The notes under the pieces: generated by a model
The model's input: only the letters and a program-made list of their open reading frames with translations
What the model was told of the DNA's origin: nothing
The model's database searches: none
In this document: positions 1 through 8,342 of the stretch, piece by piece
Layout of the letters: the number at the start of each line of letters is the position of its first letter
How positions within the stretch are numbered: position 1 is the first letter of the stretch
Position numbers and translations under genes: made by a program
Assembly (NCBI GenBank): GCA_021821085.1
Contig: JAKACV010000005.1
Coordinates: 32,909 to 96,908, forward strand
Direction: 5' to 3'
Length of the DNA: 64,000 nt
Origin: Bacillota bacterium
GTDB taxonomy: Bacteria; Bacillota; Bacilli; Alicyclobacillales; SLC66

Positions 1-293
1 ATGGCCCCGATTCTGATACACACTTATACAGAAAGCGTGCGAATTTATTACATAGTTTATCACACTTACACAAGTGACGAAAGCAACATGGAAATGTAAT
101 TTACGTATGTGTTGAAGATGCACATGTTTGACGAGTATCACCGTCAAAAGAAAACGTACCGCATTAGTTATAAAAAAGGAGAGGGGGCACAGCGCGTTGA
201 CAGACTTCCTGCATACCCATCATAATGTGGGAAAGTATGTGCCGTGCACCGATTTTTTTGATGGAGGGCAAGGCACGCGAGGAGGGGCTAGGT

Positions 294-938
294 TTGGTTC
301 CAGACATCTTTATTCCATTTAGACCGGAAGACCGTCAAGATCGGCCGGGCTATTTTTTCATTTTATCGGGTCCTTCTGGCGTGGGCAAAAACACATTGCT
401 TAGTATCGTCTTGCAGGGTATGTCCGGCGTGTATTATATGCCTTCTGCAACTACTCGTTCCATGCGCGCGGGGGAAAGTCAATTGAATCCCTATGTATTT
501 ATGTCAACGAATGAGTTTGAACAGATGATTGAGCATGGGCAATTTCTTGAATGGAAGAAAATTCATACGAATGACTACTATGGGACGCACTTGCCATCCA
601 TTCAGTTTGCGATTGAAAAAGGATTTGACATCATCACAGATATGGATGTACTCGGTTGTGAAGATGCGGTAGTCGCTTTCTCTGACCATATTTGCACGAT
701 TTTTATTACCCCACCTTCAATGGACGAGCTGTCCCAGCGCCTTCATGGGCGGGATTCGGATGTGAAAAGTATTCAGACTAGATTGGATCGTGTGGAATTG
801 GAGATGAAGCATCAGGATCAATATGACTTTGTCCTTGTTAATGACGATTTGGAGGAAAGTGCAAGGCGATTGCGAAAGATTATCGAAGAGGTGAGGAGCA
901 GCAAAGAGTTTAAGGGGAAGCGGCAAATGATGCGTTAA
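294..938 (+). CDS. guanylate kinase-like protein
   Basis: The protein carries a guanylate kinase fold: a P-loop GPSGVGKNT, then SATTRSMRAGE and a DYYGT segment that match the GMP-binding motifs of the family. GMK phosphorylates GMP to GDP with ATP in the cytosol. It is divergent: Asn replaces the usual Gly after the P-loop Lys, and the usual IDVQGA motif reads MDVLGC. The start is uncertain. ATGs at 225 and 261 are in frame but lack a good ribosome site, while TTG at 294 sits 5 bases after GAGGAGGGGC, so I chose it (about 214 aa). It may be a second GMK or a paralog with another nucleotide substrate. Isolated gene, convergent with asnB. Confidence 0.75.
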   Translation: MVPDIFIPFRPEDRQDRPGYFFILSGPSGVGKNTLLSIVLQGMSGVYYMPSATTRSMRAGESQLNPYVFMSTNEFEQMIEHGQFLEWKKIHTNDYYGTHLPSIQFAIEKGFDIITDMDVLGCEDAVVAFSDHICTIFITPPSMDELSQRLHGRDSDVKSIQTRLDRVELEMKHQDQYDFVLVNDDLEESARRLRKIIEEVRSSKEFKGKRQMMR

Positions 939-958
939 CGCTGCCGCTTCCTTTGTTG
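916..958 (+). terminator. intrinsic terminator after the guanylate kinase-like gene
   Basis: Ten-base perfect arms GGAAGCGGCA (916-925) and TGCCGCTTCC (942-951) are followed by a T-rich stretch. The hairpin overlaps the stop codon of the kinase gene and lies between two convergent genes. Confidence 0.6.
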
Positions 959-1018
959 TTTGAAGATGGGGAAGAAATCTGCGGTACACAGGGTGAATGT
1001 ATTGCCACTGCAAGATGG

Positions 1019-2869
1019 TTACCAGGTTAATTCAACTTTGTAATCTTTCAACCATGTGTTAATTTGAATGAGATAATCAAACATTTGGGGAATCGCCATA
1101 ATCTGTCCAAACCACGGTCGATGTTCAAGTTTTTGATAGCTGGCCTGAATGAGGTCACGTACAGCCTGTTCATTGATTAACGCGTGAATCGGTTGTGTTT
1201 TATCGTCGAGAATTTGCTCCATAAAACTGCGAACTGCAACGAGATAAGCTGGATTGTGGGTGGAGGGATAAGGACTTTTTCGGCGATACACCACATCATC
1301 AGGGAGAAGCCCGACAATTGCTTTGCGCAAGATGGCTTTTGCGGTTCCATCAAATCGCTTGATGCTCCATGGAATATTCCATACGTATTCAACTAAACGA
1401 TGATCGCAAAACGGAACGCGGACTTCGAGACCTGTTGCCATACTCATTCGATCCTTGCGCTCGAGGAGAGTAGTTAAAAAGCGTGTCAAGTTTAAATAGG
1501 AAATTTCACGGAGACGGGCTTCTGAGCGGTCTTCCCCTGGTAATGTTGGGACCTCCGCAAGTGCATCGCGATAACGATCAGCAACGTATTCAGTCGGATT
1601 GAGACGAGCGAGGAACTCAGGAGATAATAATCGTATACGCTCCTGAAGTTGTAAAGACCAAGGGAAGGTATCTGCCTGTAATGCATCCTCACGATGAAAC
1701 CATGGATATCCACCAAAAACTTCATCTGCCGCTTCCCCAGACAATGCAACCGTGGCATCTTTCTTAATTTCCTTGCAGAACAGATACAATGAAATATCGA
1801 TATCTGCCATTCCTGGTAGGTCGCGAGCGGCAAGTGGTCGCATTACATGTTCGATTAATACAGGAGTGTCGAATATGACCTCATGATGTACAGTTCCAAG
1901 GTAATTGGATACTCGTCGAGCCCAAGGGGTATCGCGCCCCGTTTGAAAGGCATTTGCTTCAAAGTGTTCATCCATATTGGCGAAATCGACGGAATAGGTA
2001 TGGAGCGGTCCACGGCCGGAGAAGGTGAATTCTTCTGAAGCTAAGGCACTCACAGCGCTAGAATCTAATCCACCTGATAGAAAGGTAACGACTGGCACAT
2101 CAGAGACAAGTTGTCGCGATACAGCATCGCGCAATAAATTTCGTACGTTCTGTGCGGTTGTTTCAATATCATCCTCGTGTTCATGGCTGTCTAGGCGCCA
2201 ATACTGTGTGAGTTTTAATCCGTTTTTGGAATAGAGTAGAGAGTAACCGGGGCGCACTTCACGAATGCCCTTAAAAACGGCATGCCCTGGAGTATGGGCA
2301 GGTCCAATCAAGAGCAATTCTGCAAGACCTTCTAAGTCTACTTGTGTTGGCACAGAAGGGTGTGCCAGAATTGCTTTTAATTCTGAGCCAAAGACAAATA
2401 TATTTCTTCTCTCTGTGTAAAAGAGTGGTTTCACACCGAGTCGATCACGTGCCATAAAAAGGGTTTGATTTTTTGCATCCCATATTCCGAATGCGAAAAT
2501 GCCATTCAATTTCTCTACGCACTGTGGACCCCATTGGACATACGATAGTAGCAGTAACTCCGTATCTGAACGCGTTTCAAATGTGTGACCACATTGTTCT
2601 AATTCAATGCGCAACTCGTCCATATTATAAAGTTCGCCGTTATAGGTAATGGCGTAGGTGCGGTCTTCGATATGGCGCACCATGGGTTGAGTACCGCCCT
2701 CTGGATCGATGACGATGAGCCTGCGATGAGCAAATGCGGCGGGACCATTGCGCCATGTCCCATCAGCATCGGGACCTCGGCACACTAAAGTCTTTCCCAT
2801 GTGCTCAATTGTACTTAACCGTTCTTCTTCTGTAGCTTTCCAATCGATATATCCCGCAATTCCGCACAT
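1019..2869 (-). CDS. asnB: asparagine synthase (glutamine-hydrolyzing)
   Basis: A 616-aa protein that makes asparagine from aspartate, ATP and glutamine. It begins MCGIAGY, so Cys2 becomes the N-terminal nucleophile of the glutaminase domain (about residues 2-210). The synthetase domain follows, with the pyrophosphate-binding loop SGGLDSS at residues 265-271. Length and domain order are normal for AsnB/AsnO. The ATG is preceded on the minus strand by AGGAGG at a good distance. The gene stands alone, divergent from tadA. In B. subtilis three asn paralogs exist, one linked to sporulation, and sequence alone does not say which role this copy has. Confidence 0.93.
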   Translation of the reverse strand: MCGIAGYIDWKATEEERLSTIEHMGKTLVCRGPDADGTWRNGPAAFAHRRLIVIDPEGGTQPMVRHIEDRTYAITYNGELYNMDELRIELEQCGHTFETRSDTELLLLSYVQWGPQCVEKLNGIFAFGIWDAKNQTLFMARDRLGVKPLFYTERRNIFVFGSELKAILAHPSVPTQVDLEGLAELLLIGPAHTPGHAVFKGIREVRPGYSLLYSKNGLKLTQYWRLDSHEHEDDIETTAQNVRNLLRDAVSRQLVSDVPVVTFLSGGLDSSAVSALASEEFTFSGRGPLHTYSVDFANMDEHFEANAFQTGRDTPWARRVSNYLGTVHHEVIFDTPVLIEHVMRPLAARDLPGMADIDISLYLFCKEIKKDATVALSGEAADEVFGGYPWFHREDALQADTFPWSLQLQERIRLLSPEFLARLNPTEYVADRYRDALAEVPTLPGEDRSEARLREISYLNLTRFLTTLLERKDRMSMATGLEVRVPFCDHRLVEYVWNIPWSIKRFDGTAKAILRKAIVGLLPDDVVYRRKSPYPSTHNPAYLVAVRSFMEQILDDKTQPIHALINEQAVRDLIQASYQKLEHRPWFGQIMAIPQMFDYLIQINTWLKDYKVELTW

Positions 2870-3001
2870 GTGCTATTCCTCCTCATTTCTGTCAAGAGAT
2901 TCGTGGGCTCAGGTTCTACCCAACGTATGCAAAGGGGATGAAAGTGGTGTCGCTGCGAACGTGTTAAAATGATGCTATGCGCAGGAAGGAGGTGCCCTCT
3001 T

Positions 3002-3553
3002 TTGCAAAAGGAGACAGATGATCACGAATATTTTATGCGTTTAGCTTTGACTGAGGCTAAACGCGCTTATGATCTTGGTGAGGTGCCCATTGGGGCAGTT
3101 GTTGTCGCTCCGGATGGACAAGTTATCGGCAGAGGTCATAATATGCGGGAGAGTCGGGGAGACCCCACTGCTCACGCGGAAATGATGGCTATTCAACGTG
3201 CGGCGGCGCAGCGACACCACTGGCGGTTACATGGCTGCCGCTTGTATGTTACGATTGAACCGTGTATGATGTGTGCAGGTGCCATTCAGCTTAGTCGGAT
3301 CGCGCATGTATTCTATGGAGCAGTCAATCCAAAAGGTGGCGCTTTGGGATCATCGGGGAATGCATATGCATTTGATAGGTTAAATCACTATCCAGTTGTT
3401 TCTAGTGGTATTTTGACGCCGCTTTGTGGTAAAATAGTTCAGGATTTCTTTCGCGAAAAACGCCAGCGCTATCGGGCGCGGTGTACTGACGCGACCTGCG
3501 GAGAGATGTCCGAGTGGTCGAAGGAGCTCGCCTCGAAAGCGAGTAGTCCTTAA
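3002..3553 (+). CDS. tadA: tRNA adenosine(34) deaminase TadA
   Basis: TadA converts A34 of tRNA-Arg(ACG) to inosine. A target tRNA-Arg(ACG) is present at 63796. The deaminase zinc motifs are visible: HAE followed later by PCMMC. An ATG lies at 2969, but the ribosome site AGGAAGGAGGTG (2983-2993) is placed for TTG at 3002, giving 183 aa. The reading frame stays open after the conserved core and runs 54 bases into the downstream tRNA-Ser gene, using its sequence for the last 17 codons and the stop. This overlap lengthens the C terminus compared with the usual 150-165 aa. Confidence 0.9.
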   Translation: MQKETDDHEYFMRLALTEAKRAYDLGEVPIGAVVVAPDGQVIGRGHNMRESRGDPTAHAEMMAIQRAAAQRHHWRLHGCRLYVTIEPCMMCAGAIQLSRIAHVFYGAVNPKGGALGSSGNAYAFDRLNHYPVVSSGILTPLCGKIVQDFFREKRQRYRARCTDATCGEMSEWSKELASKASSP

Positions 3554-3589
3554 CAGGGCTCGTGGGTTCGAATCCCACTCTCTCCGCCA
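3500..3589 (+). tRNA. tRNA-Ser (CGA)
   Basis: A full class II tRNA of 90 nt: acceptor GGAGAGA pairs with TCTCTCC, discriminator G and an encoded CCA follow. The anticodon stem CTCGC/GCGAG carries loop CTCGAAA, giving anticodon CGA, which reads UCG. A long variable arm is present, as expected for serine. Its 5' part overlaps the tadA reading frame. Confidence 0.96.
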
Positions 3590-3602
3590 CTTTTTTTATT
3601 TG

Positions 3603-3742
3603 GCCGAAGTCTCAGCGCTCATCTAGTTGGGTCCTGCGCAACGCTTGCTCTCGAACTGTGTCAGGTCCTGACGGAAGCAGCACTAAGGGATGTCAGGCGG
3701 GTGCCGCAGTCCCGCCTGACTAGGTGGCGCTGAGAGTTCGGC
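3603..3742 (+). ncRNA. ffs: signal recognition particle RNA, small type
   Basis: The segment has the SRP domain IV signature, GTGTCAGGTCC then GGAAGCAGCAC. Its ends pair almost perfectly: 3603-3618 with 3727-3742, one mismatch in 16. Inner stems such as CTGCG/CGCAG also form. It sits between tadA and dnaX, where B. subtilis has its scRNA gene. It is about 140 nt, and the tRNA-Ser only 13 bases upstream leaves no room for the Alu domain of the 270-nt Bacillus RNA. The tetraloop reads TGAC instead of the common GGAA. Exact ends are inferred from the pairing. Confidence 0.9.
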
Positions 3743-3788
3743 TAAATAGATGCTTTTGTTGTGGTCTTACAGCAAGGGGAACATGCGC

Positions 3789-4919
3789 ATGTGCCAATCT
3801 CAATCGGAACTGTCAAAGTTATTTGAAATATTTGGATCACATCAAGGATTGGGCGATTCTGTAAATCCGATTCTTGTATTGCATGCTGTGCAATGGATGT
3901 TTTCAATATTACCTAGCGCGTTTATATATCAAGATACTGATGAGTTGATGATTGAATACAATCGTGCATTTGCCGATCTCGTTGAACTTTCTGCGTCAGC
4001 CGCACCCCAACCACTCCTGATTATCCTGAACAAAAACCCCCCGTTGCTTGCGCTGTTTGAAAAAACCTTGATTGAACAAATCGAATTCCGGTCTCTACTA
4101 GTTCATTTTGAACGAAAAGAAAAATTGGTTCACTTACTTGTTGATGCACATGTGATTAGAAGCGATCAGGTTATTCATGGGTGGGTGTTCGCGTGTCGTG
4201 AAATTGATAATTTGATGACGATTGAAGCACAAGTTTTGCGTAACGATAAGCTAGCTACTGCAGGTAAAATGGCAGCTGGTATCGCACATGAGATTCGCAA
4301 TCCGTTAACGTCAATCCGCGGTTTTTTGCAGGTGCTTGAACGAGATTTAGTTTCGGTGGGACTGGAGAAAGAACAGGTCTATATTCAACTCATGTTGTCG
4401 GAGATCGATCGAGTTAATCAATTGGTGAATCAAATGTTGCTGCTGGCTAAACCTGCCGATTTGGTGTTAGAGATCGTCACAGTCAATGAAGTGATTGAGA
4501 ACATTGCCTCCATTGTCCATTCTGATGCACTGCTGCGTAATATCAATTGCCATTTTAGGTTAGAGCAGACGGCTCGTGTGCGCGTTGACCGTAATCATCT
4601 CAAGCAGGTATTGTTGAATCTTGTGAGCAATGCATTGGATGCGATGGAGGACAGTGGAACTGGAACATTAACAATCTCAACCCATGATGATCAGGTGACT
4701 CGTGCGGTGCGAATCGATATTTCCGATACGGGGCCTGGAATTCCATCCTACATGATCGATCGGATTTTTGATGCGTTTTTTACGATGAAGGAACATGGTA
4801 CAGGTCTTGGATTGGCCATTTGCCAACGGCTTGTTACGGAGTTTGGCGGAGAAATTCGCGTACTTTCAAAAGGATTTGGCACTACGTTTTCGGTCATTCT
4901 GCCTGCTGTCAAGGAGTGA
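3789..4919 (+). CDS. soluble sensor histidine kinase, orphan
   Basis: The C-terminal half is a complete kinase core: H-box GIAHEIRNPLTS with the phosphoacceptor His near residue 167, N-box LNLVSNALDAM, G1 DTGPGIP and G2 GTGLGLAI. The N-terminal 150 residues look like a degenerate PAS sensor. No membrane segment is visible, so it should act in the cytosol. No response regulator gene is adjacent. Layout and context resemble the sporulation kinases that feed the Spo0F-Spo0A phosphorelay, but that role is inference. In-frame ATGs at 3750, 3783 and 3789 exist; AAGGGGA at 3774-3780 best fits 3789. The stop is 5 bases before dnaX, so the two are probably co-transcribed. Confidence 0.88.
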   Translation: MCQSQSELSKLFEIFGSHQGLGDSVNPILVLHAVQWMFSILPSAFIYQDTDELMIEYNRAFADLVELSASAAPQPLLIILNKNPPLLALFEKTLIEQIEFRSLLVHFERKEKLVHLLVDAHVIRSDQVIHGWVFACREIDNLMTIEAQVLRNDKLATAGKMAAGIAHEIRNPLTSIRGFLQVLERDLVSVGLEKEQVYIQLMLSEIDRVNQLVNQMLLLAKPADLVLEIVTVNEVIENIASIVHSDALLRNINCHFRLEQTARVRVDRNHLKQVLLNLVSNALDAMEDSGTGTLTISTHDDQVTRAVRIDISDTGPGIPSYMIDRIFDAFFTMKEHGTGLGLAICQRLVTEFGGEIRVLSKGFGTTFSVILPAVKE

Positions 4920-4924
4920 ATACC

Positions 4925-6721
4925 ATGTCCTACGTAGCTTTATACCGAGCGTGGAGACCACAACGCTTTGCAGAGGTTGTAGGGCAGGAACATGTGGTCA
5001 CGACGTTGCTTCATGCGCTGCAGATGCATCGCGTGGCACATGCCTATTTATTTGCTGGCCCCCGTGGTACAGGAAAGACTAGCTTAGCTAAAATTTTGGC
5101 TAAGGCGGTCAACTGTGAACATCCACAAGGGGTAGAACCCTGTAACGTCTGTCAAGCGTGTCAAGGAATTACCTCTGGTGCAGTAATGGATGTTGTTGAG
5201 ATGGATGCTGCTTCAAATCGTGGGATTGATGAGATCCGTTCCCTGTTGGAACAGGTACGCTATGCCCCGACAGAGGTACAAAAGAAAGTGTACATTATCG
5301 ACGAAGTGCACATGCTGACTTCTGAAGCATTTAATGCGCTTTTGAAGACGTTAGAAGAACCACCGGACTATTGTCTTTTTGTTTTGGCGACAACTGAGTT
5401 GCACAAAGTTCCTCCTACGGTAGCTTCGCGTTGTCAGCGCTTCTCTTTTGGGCGAGTCAAGACAGAACGTGTAGTTGATCGCCTGCGGGAGGTCGCCTTC
5501 ACCCTCCCTGTTACCATCGAAGATGCAGCGCTCTGGCTTATTGCGAGATTGACTGAAGGTGGATTGCGCGATGCACTGTCTTTGCTTGATCAAGTTTTGG
5601 CGTTTTCAGATGATCATATAGGTGTAGAGCAAGTGGCAGAAGTGACCGGTGGAGTTGCTGGTGAAAAAATTGGCCAGTTATGTAGTTGCGTTTTTGCGAG
5701 GGATCATGCAGGAGTATTATCGTTGCTCTCGTCCTTTTGGGAACAGGGAGTGGATCCTGTCCAATTGATTATCGAAGTGATGGCATATCTGCGCGATGCC
5801 ATTTTGCAACGATGTGGGGAAGGCAGTGTAGAAACATTGGATCGTGCTCAATACGATCCTACTTTCGCGGTCGTTATTGCGCGCGCAAAACCAGAGACAC
5901 TGCTGACTTTCGCTGAACGAATGGGGATCGTGCAAGCGGAATTACGGTTTCAGTCGCAGTCCAGGCTCTATGTAGAAGTAAGTTTGTTATCAGTTGTCGA
6001 CTACCTGCAGGTACACGGCCAACACGACCAGCATGCTGGGTACATGCGATCTGAGGAACTCCAAGAATTACAACAAGAGTTGCAACGTATTGTAAAGAGA
6101 ATTGAAATGTTAGAAAGAAAACAGGGGGCGGAACAGCAAGATGCGTCTCGCACGCATCCTCCAGACGAGCCGCGGCATTCTGCTCGTCTGGAGGATGGTG
6201 AACAAGTCAGAAAGACAGAAGAGGCTCCCCTACGGAGGTTTGCAAAGCCTCAGTCGCCATCTAGTTCCGTCCATCGTTCGCAACAAGGTAGAGGGGAGAA
6301 TTCATGGCGCGGGCAGCGGATGAATGACGCGGATCAAAAGTTGCTTGCATCTGTTGAACGGAAATGGCAAACTCTGTTGGAGGAAACGAAAAAGAAAAGT
6401 ATCCAAACGCGCGCATGGCTGTTAGCTGGACGCCCGGTTGCCCTTTTTGGAACGCAATTAATTATCGCGTTTAAATCTTCTTTACATGCGGAAACAGTGC
6501 TGAAGAATCCCCATCGAGAGCTGATTGAAGAGGTGCTGCAAAAGCAAGTGCAGCATCCGTTCGCCATTTCGACTCTTCTTGAAGAAGAGTGGGAGCGTTT
6601 GAAATCGCAGGTTGAGACTGGAGATTTAGAACATCCAATAGTAAAAGTGCGTGAGCCGTGGGTTGATAAAGTGATAGAATTACTCGGTGAAGATCGAGTT
6701 CATCTCGTTGATGGAGAATAA
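4925..6721 (+). CDS. dnaX: DNA polymerase III subunit tau/gamma
   Basis: DnaX is the ATPase of the clamp loader and links polymerase cores at the fork. Its 598 aa contain the P-loop GPRGTGKT (residues 45-52), a four-cysteine zinc module (Cys 64, 73, 76, 79) and Walker B IIDEVHM (124-130). A charged linker and a C-terminal domain follow, as in full-length tau. The open frame reaches back to 4820, but conservation starts at [10 protein letters not shown] and AAGGAG lies 8 bases before ATG 4925. It heads the dnaX-ebfC-recR cluster. The clamp-loader partner holB is at 13.4 kb. Confidence 0.97.
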   Translation: MSYVALYRAWRPQRFAEVVGQEHVVTTLLHALQMHRVAHAYLFAGPRGTGKTSLAKILAKAVNCEHPQGVEPCNVCQACQGITSGAVMDVVEMDAASNRGIDEIRSLLEQVRYAPTEVQKKVYIIDEVHMLTSEAFNALLKTLEEPPDYCLFVLATTELHKVPPTVASRCQRFSFGRVKTERVVDRLREVAFTLPVTIEDAALWLIARLTEGGLRDALSLLDQVLAFSDDHIGVEQVAEVTGGVAGEKIGQLCSCVFARDHAGVLSLLSSFWEQGVDPVQLIIEVMAYLRDAILQRCGEGSVETLDRAQYDPTFAVVIARAKPETLLTFAERMGIVQAELRFQSQSRLYVEVSLLSVVDYLQVHGQHDQHAGYMRSEELQELQQELQRIVKRIEMLERKQGAEQQDASRTHPPDEPRHSARLEDGEQVRKTEEAPLRRFAKPQSPSSSVHRSQQGRGENSWRGQRMNDADQKLLASVERKWQTLLEETKKKSIQTRAWLLAGRPVALFGTQLIIAFKSSLHAETVLKNPHRELIEEVLQKQVQHPFAISTLLEEEWERLKSQVETGDLEHPIVKVREPWVDKVIELLGEDRVHLVDGE

Positions 6722-6738
6722 TAGAAGGGGCTGACATC

Positions 6739-7050
6739 ATGAAAAACATGAATCAATTGATGAAACAGGCGAAGAAATTACAAGAAGATATGGGGAAGGC
6801 GCAAGAAGAGTTAGGAACGATGAATGTGACGGGAACGGCGAGTGGAGATGCGGTAAGCATTCAGATGAATGGCCATCGCAAAGTGGAGAGTGTGAAAATC
6901 AAGCCGGAAGTGGTGGATCCGGAAGATGTAGAGATGCTGGAAGATCTTATTTTAACTGCGTTACATGATGCGAATCAAAAGATTGAAACGCTGATCGAAG
7001 AGCAAATGGGCAAATATACGAAGGGATTAAACATCCCTGGTTTGTTTTAA
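6739..7050 (+). CDS. ebfC: nucleoid-associated protein YbaB/EbfC family
   Basis: A 103-aa protein of the YbaB/EbfC family (YaaK in B. subtilis): an N-terminal amphipathic helix [18 protein letters not shown], a central beta region and a C-terminal helix ending NIPGLF. Family members bind DNA as dimers and coat the nucleoid; their exact role is unsettled. It sits between dnaX and recR, the standard order, and its TAA stop overlaps the recR ATG. Confidence 0.95.
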   Translation: MKNMNQLMKQAKKLQEDMGKAQEELGTMNVTGTASGDAVSIQMNGHRKVESVKIKPEVVDPEDVEMLEDLILTALHDANQKIETLIEEQMGKYTKGLNIPGLF

Positions 7051-7652
7051 TGAATCAGCTTCCGGAACCTATTGAACGCCTCATTGCACAGTTTGAGCGA
7101 TTGCCTGGGATTGGTCCGAAGTCAGCTCAACGGTTAGCCTTTTATGTAACAACGATGTCAGATGAACATGTGCAGGAATTCGCACAAGCGGTGTTTCGAA
7201 TCAAAAAGGAACTAACGATTTGTGAAACATGTTGTGTGATTAGTGATCGTAGTCCTTGCCCAGTTTGTGGAGATCCACTGCGTGATCGCAGTGTCATATG
7301 TGTTGTACAGGATACAAGGGACATGTTGGCGATTGAACGGATGAATTCTTATGATGGCTTATATCATGTGCTTGGCGGGGCCATTTCACCGATGGATGGG
7401 GTCGGACCTGATCAACTTCACTTTCGTGAACTACTGCAAAGAATCGCGGATGAATTGGTGACAGAGATGATTCTTGCCACCAATTCGACTGTAGAAGGCG
7501 AAGCAACCGCCATGTACATTGCCCGCTTGGCGCACAGTTTTGAAAATCTTAAAATCACGCGGATCGCACATGGAATTCCTGTAGGCGGAGACTTGGAATT
7601 TGCTGATGAAATGACCTTGAAACGCGCTATGGAATTTCGGCGCCCAATTTAA
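7050..7652 (+). CDS. recR: recombination mediator RecR
   Basis: RecR (200 aa) works with RecF and RecO to load RecA at gaps. The order of domains is typical: a helix-hairpin-helix near the N terminus (LPGIGPKSAQRLA), a zinc finger with CETCC and CPVC, then a Toprim domain starting ICVVQDTRD. The ATG overlaps the stop of ebfC, which suggests translational coupling. Length equals the family norm. Confidence 0.97.
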   Translation: MNQLPEPIERLIAQFERLPGIGPKSAQRLAFYVTTMSDEHVQEFAQAVFRIKKELTICETCCVISDRSPCPVCGDPLRDRSVICVVQDTRDMLAIERMNSYDGLYHVLGGAISPMDGVGPDQLHFRELLQRIADELVTEMILATNSTVEGEATAMYIARLAHSFENLKITRIAHGIPVGGDLEFADEMTLKRAMEFRRPI

Positions 7653-7719
7653 ATCCGTCATAAAATCCTTATCGAGCCACTATAATCTACTAACCACGCG
7701 GAAAGTAGAGGGGCGACAT

Positions 7720-8025
7720 ATGGAAGATGTAGAGGGGTTTTCGGACGAGCAGCGCACGGAACTACTGGATCAGATCGCTCAAGCACATGCAGACTGGCTT
7801 TTGGCATTGCAGCAATTCAATAATGCCATGGATGCTAGGGTTATTGATGACGCGATTTATTTATTAAATGCTGCAGAGATGCGTTTTGAAGGGTTGATGC
7901 GCATTGCACGGCGTCTGAGAATTGTAGTCAATGTGAGCAGCGGACTAAAATTCCGGTTCTATATGACGGATCGTTTCGACTCCCCACGTGTAAATTCAGC
8001 TTTTACACGCGACTCGACTCTTTGA
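7720..8025 (+). CDS. yaaL: YaaL family protein (DUF2508)
   Basis: A 101-aa protein matching the YaaL family by size, position (after recR, before bofA) and the segment DAIYLLNAAEMRFEGLMR. It is mostly helical with no membrane segment. The family has no proven function. The C-terminal 25 residues are not conserved as far as I can judge. The ATG follows GAGGGGCG. A TATAAT box at 7681-7686 could be a -10 element, but I see no good -35. Confidence 0.8.
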   Translation: MEDVEGFSDEQRTELLDQIAQAHADWLLALQQFNNAMDARVIDDAIYLLNAAEMRFEGLMRIARRLRIVVNVSSGLKFRFYMTDRFDSPRVNSAFTRDSTL

Positions 8026-8055
8026 GAGACGAGCGGCTAGGGGAGGCGGTGTACG

Positions 8056-8325
8056 ATGTTAAGCAGTAAGGTGACCTTGTGGATTGCGCTTGGCATCATT
8101 GTTTTGCTTATTGTAGTGGCTCGGATTTTGCGCGATCCAATATCTTTTTTTGGCGTATTACTTCGCAATTTAGTTCTGGGAATGATCGGGCTTGCAGCGA
8201 TTGATTATCTAGGAAAAGGAATAGGAGTCCACGTGCCGTTAAATTTTCAAACCGCGGGCGTGGCGGGTCTGCTAGGATTGCCTGGCGTGGCGGCACTCGC
8301 TGTGGTGCAGCACTGGATTCTTTAA
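8056..8325 (+). CDS. bofA: pro-sigmaK processing inhibitor BofA
   Basis: An 89-aa protein with two hydrophobic segments (about residues 8-25 and 35-50) and a hydrophobic C-terminal region, as in BofA. In sporulating Bacilli BofA sits in the outer forespore membrane and, with SpoIVFA, holds the SpoIVFB protease inactive so that pro-sigmaK is not cleaved too early. A sigK gene with a pro-sequence is present at 16159. GGGGAGG precedes the ATG. Position after yaaL is the conserved one. Confidence 0.88.
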   Translation: MLSSKVTLWIALGIIVLLIVVARILRDPISFFGVLLRNLVLGMIGLAAIDYLGKGIGVHVPLNFQTAGVAGLLGLPGVAALAVVQHWIL

Positions 8326-8342
8326 ATGGAGATCATGGGGCA

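Noticed and set aside
3402..3590. Minus-strand frame over tRNA-Ser with a VGFEPTS-type peptide
   Set aside because: This peptide pattern is the well-known antisense translation of a tRNA TPsiC arm, not a protein.
5351..6749. Minus-strand frames of 70-90 codons opposite dnaX
   Set aside because: They are shadows of the dnaX reading frame without ribosome sites or family resemblance.
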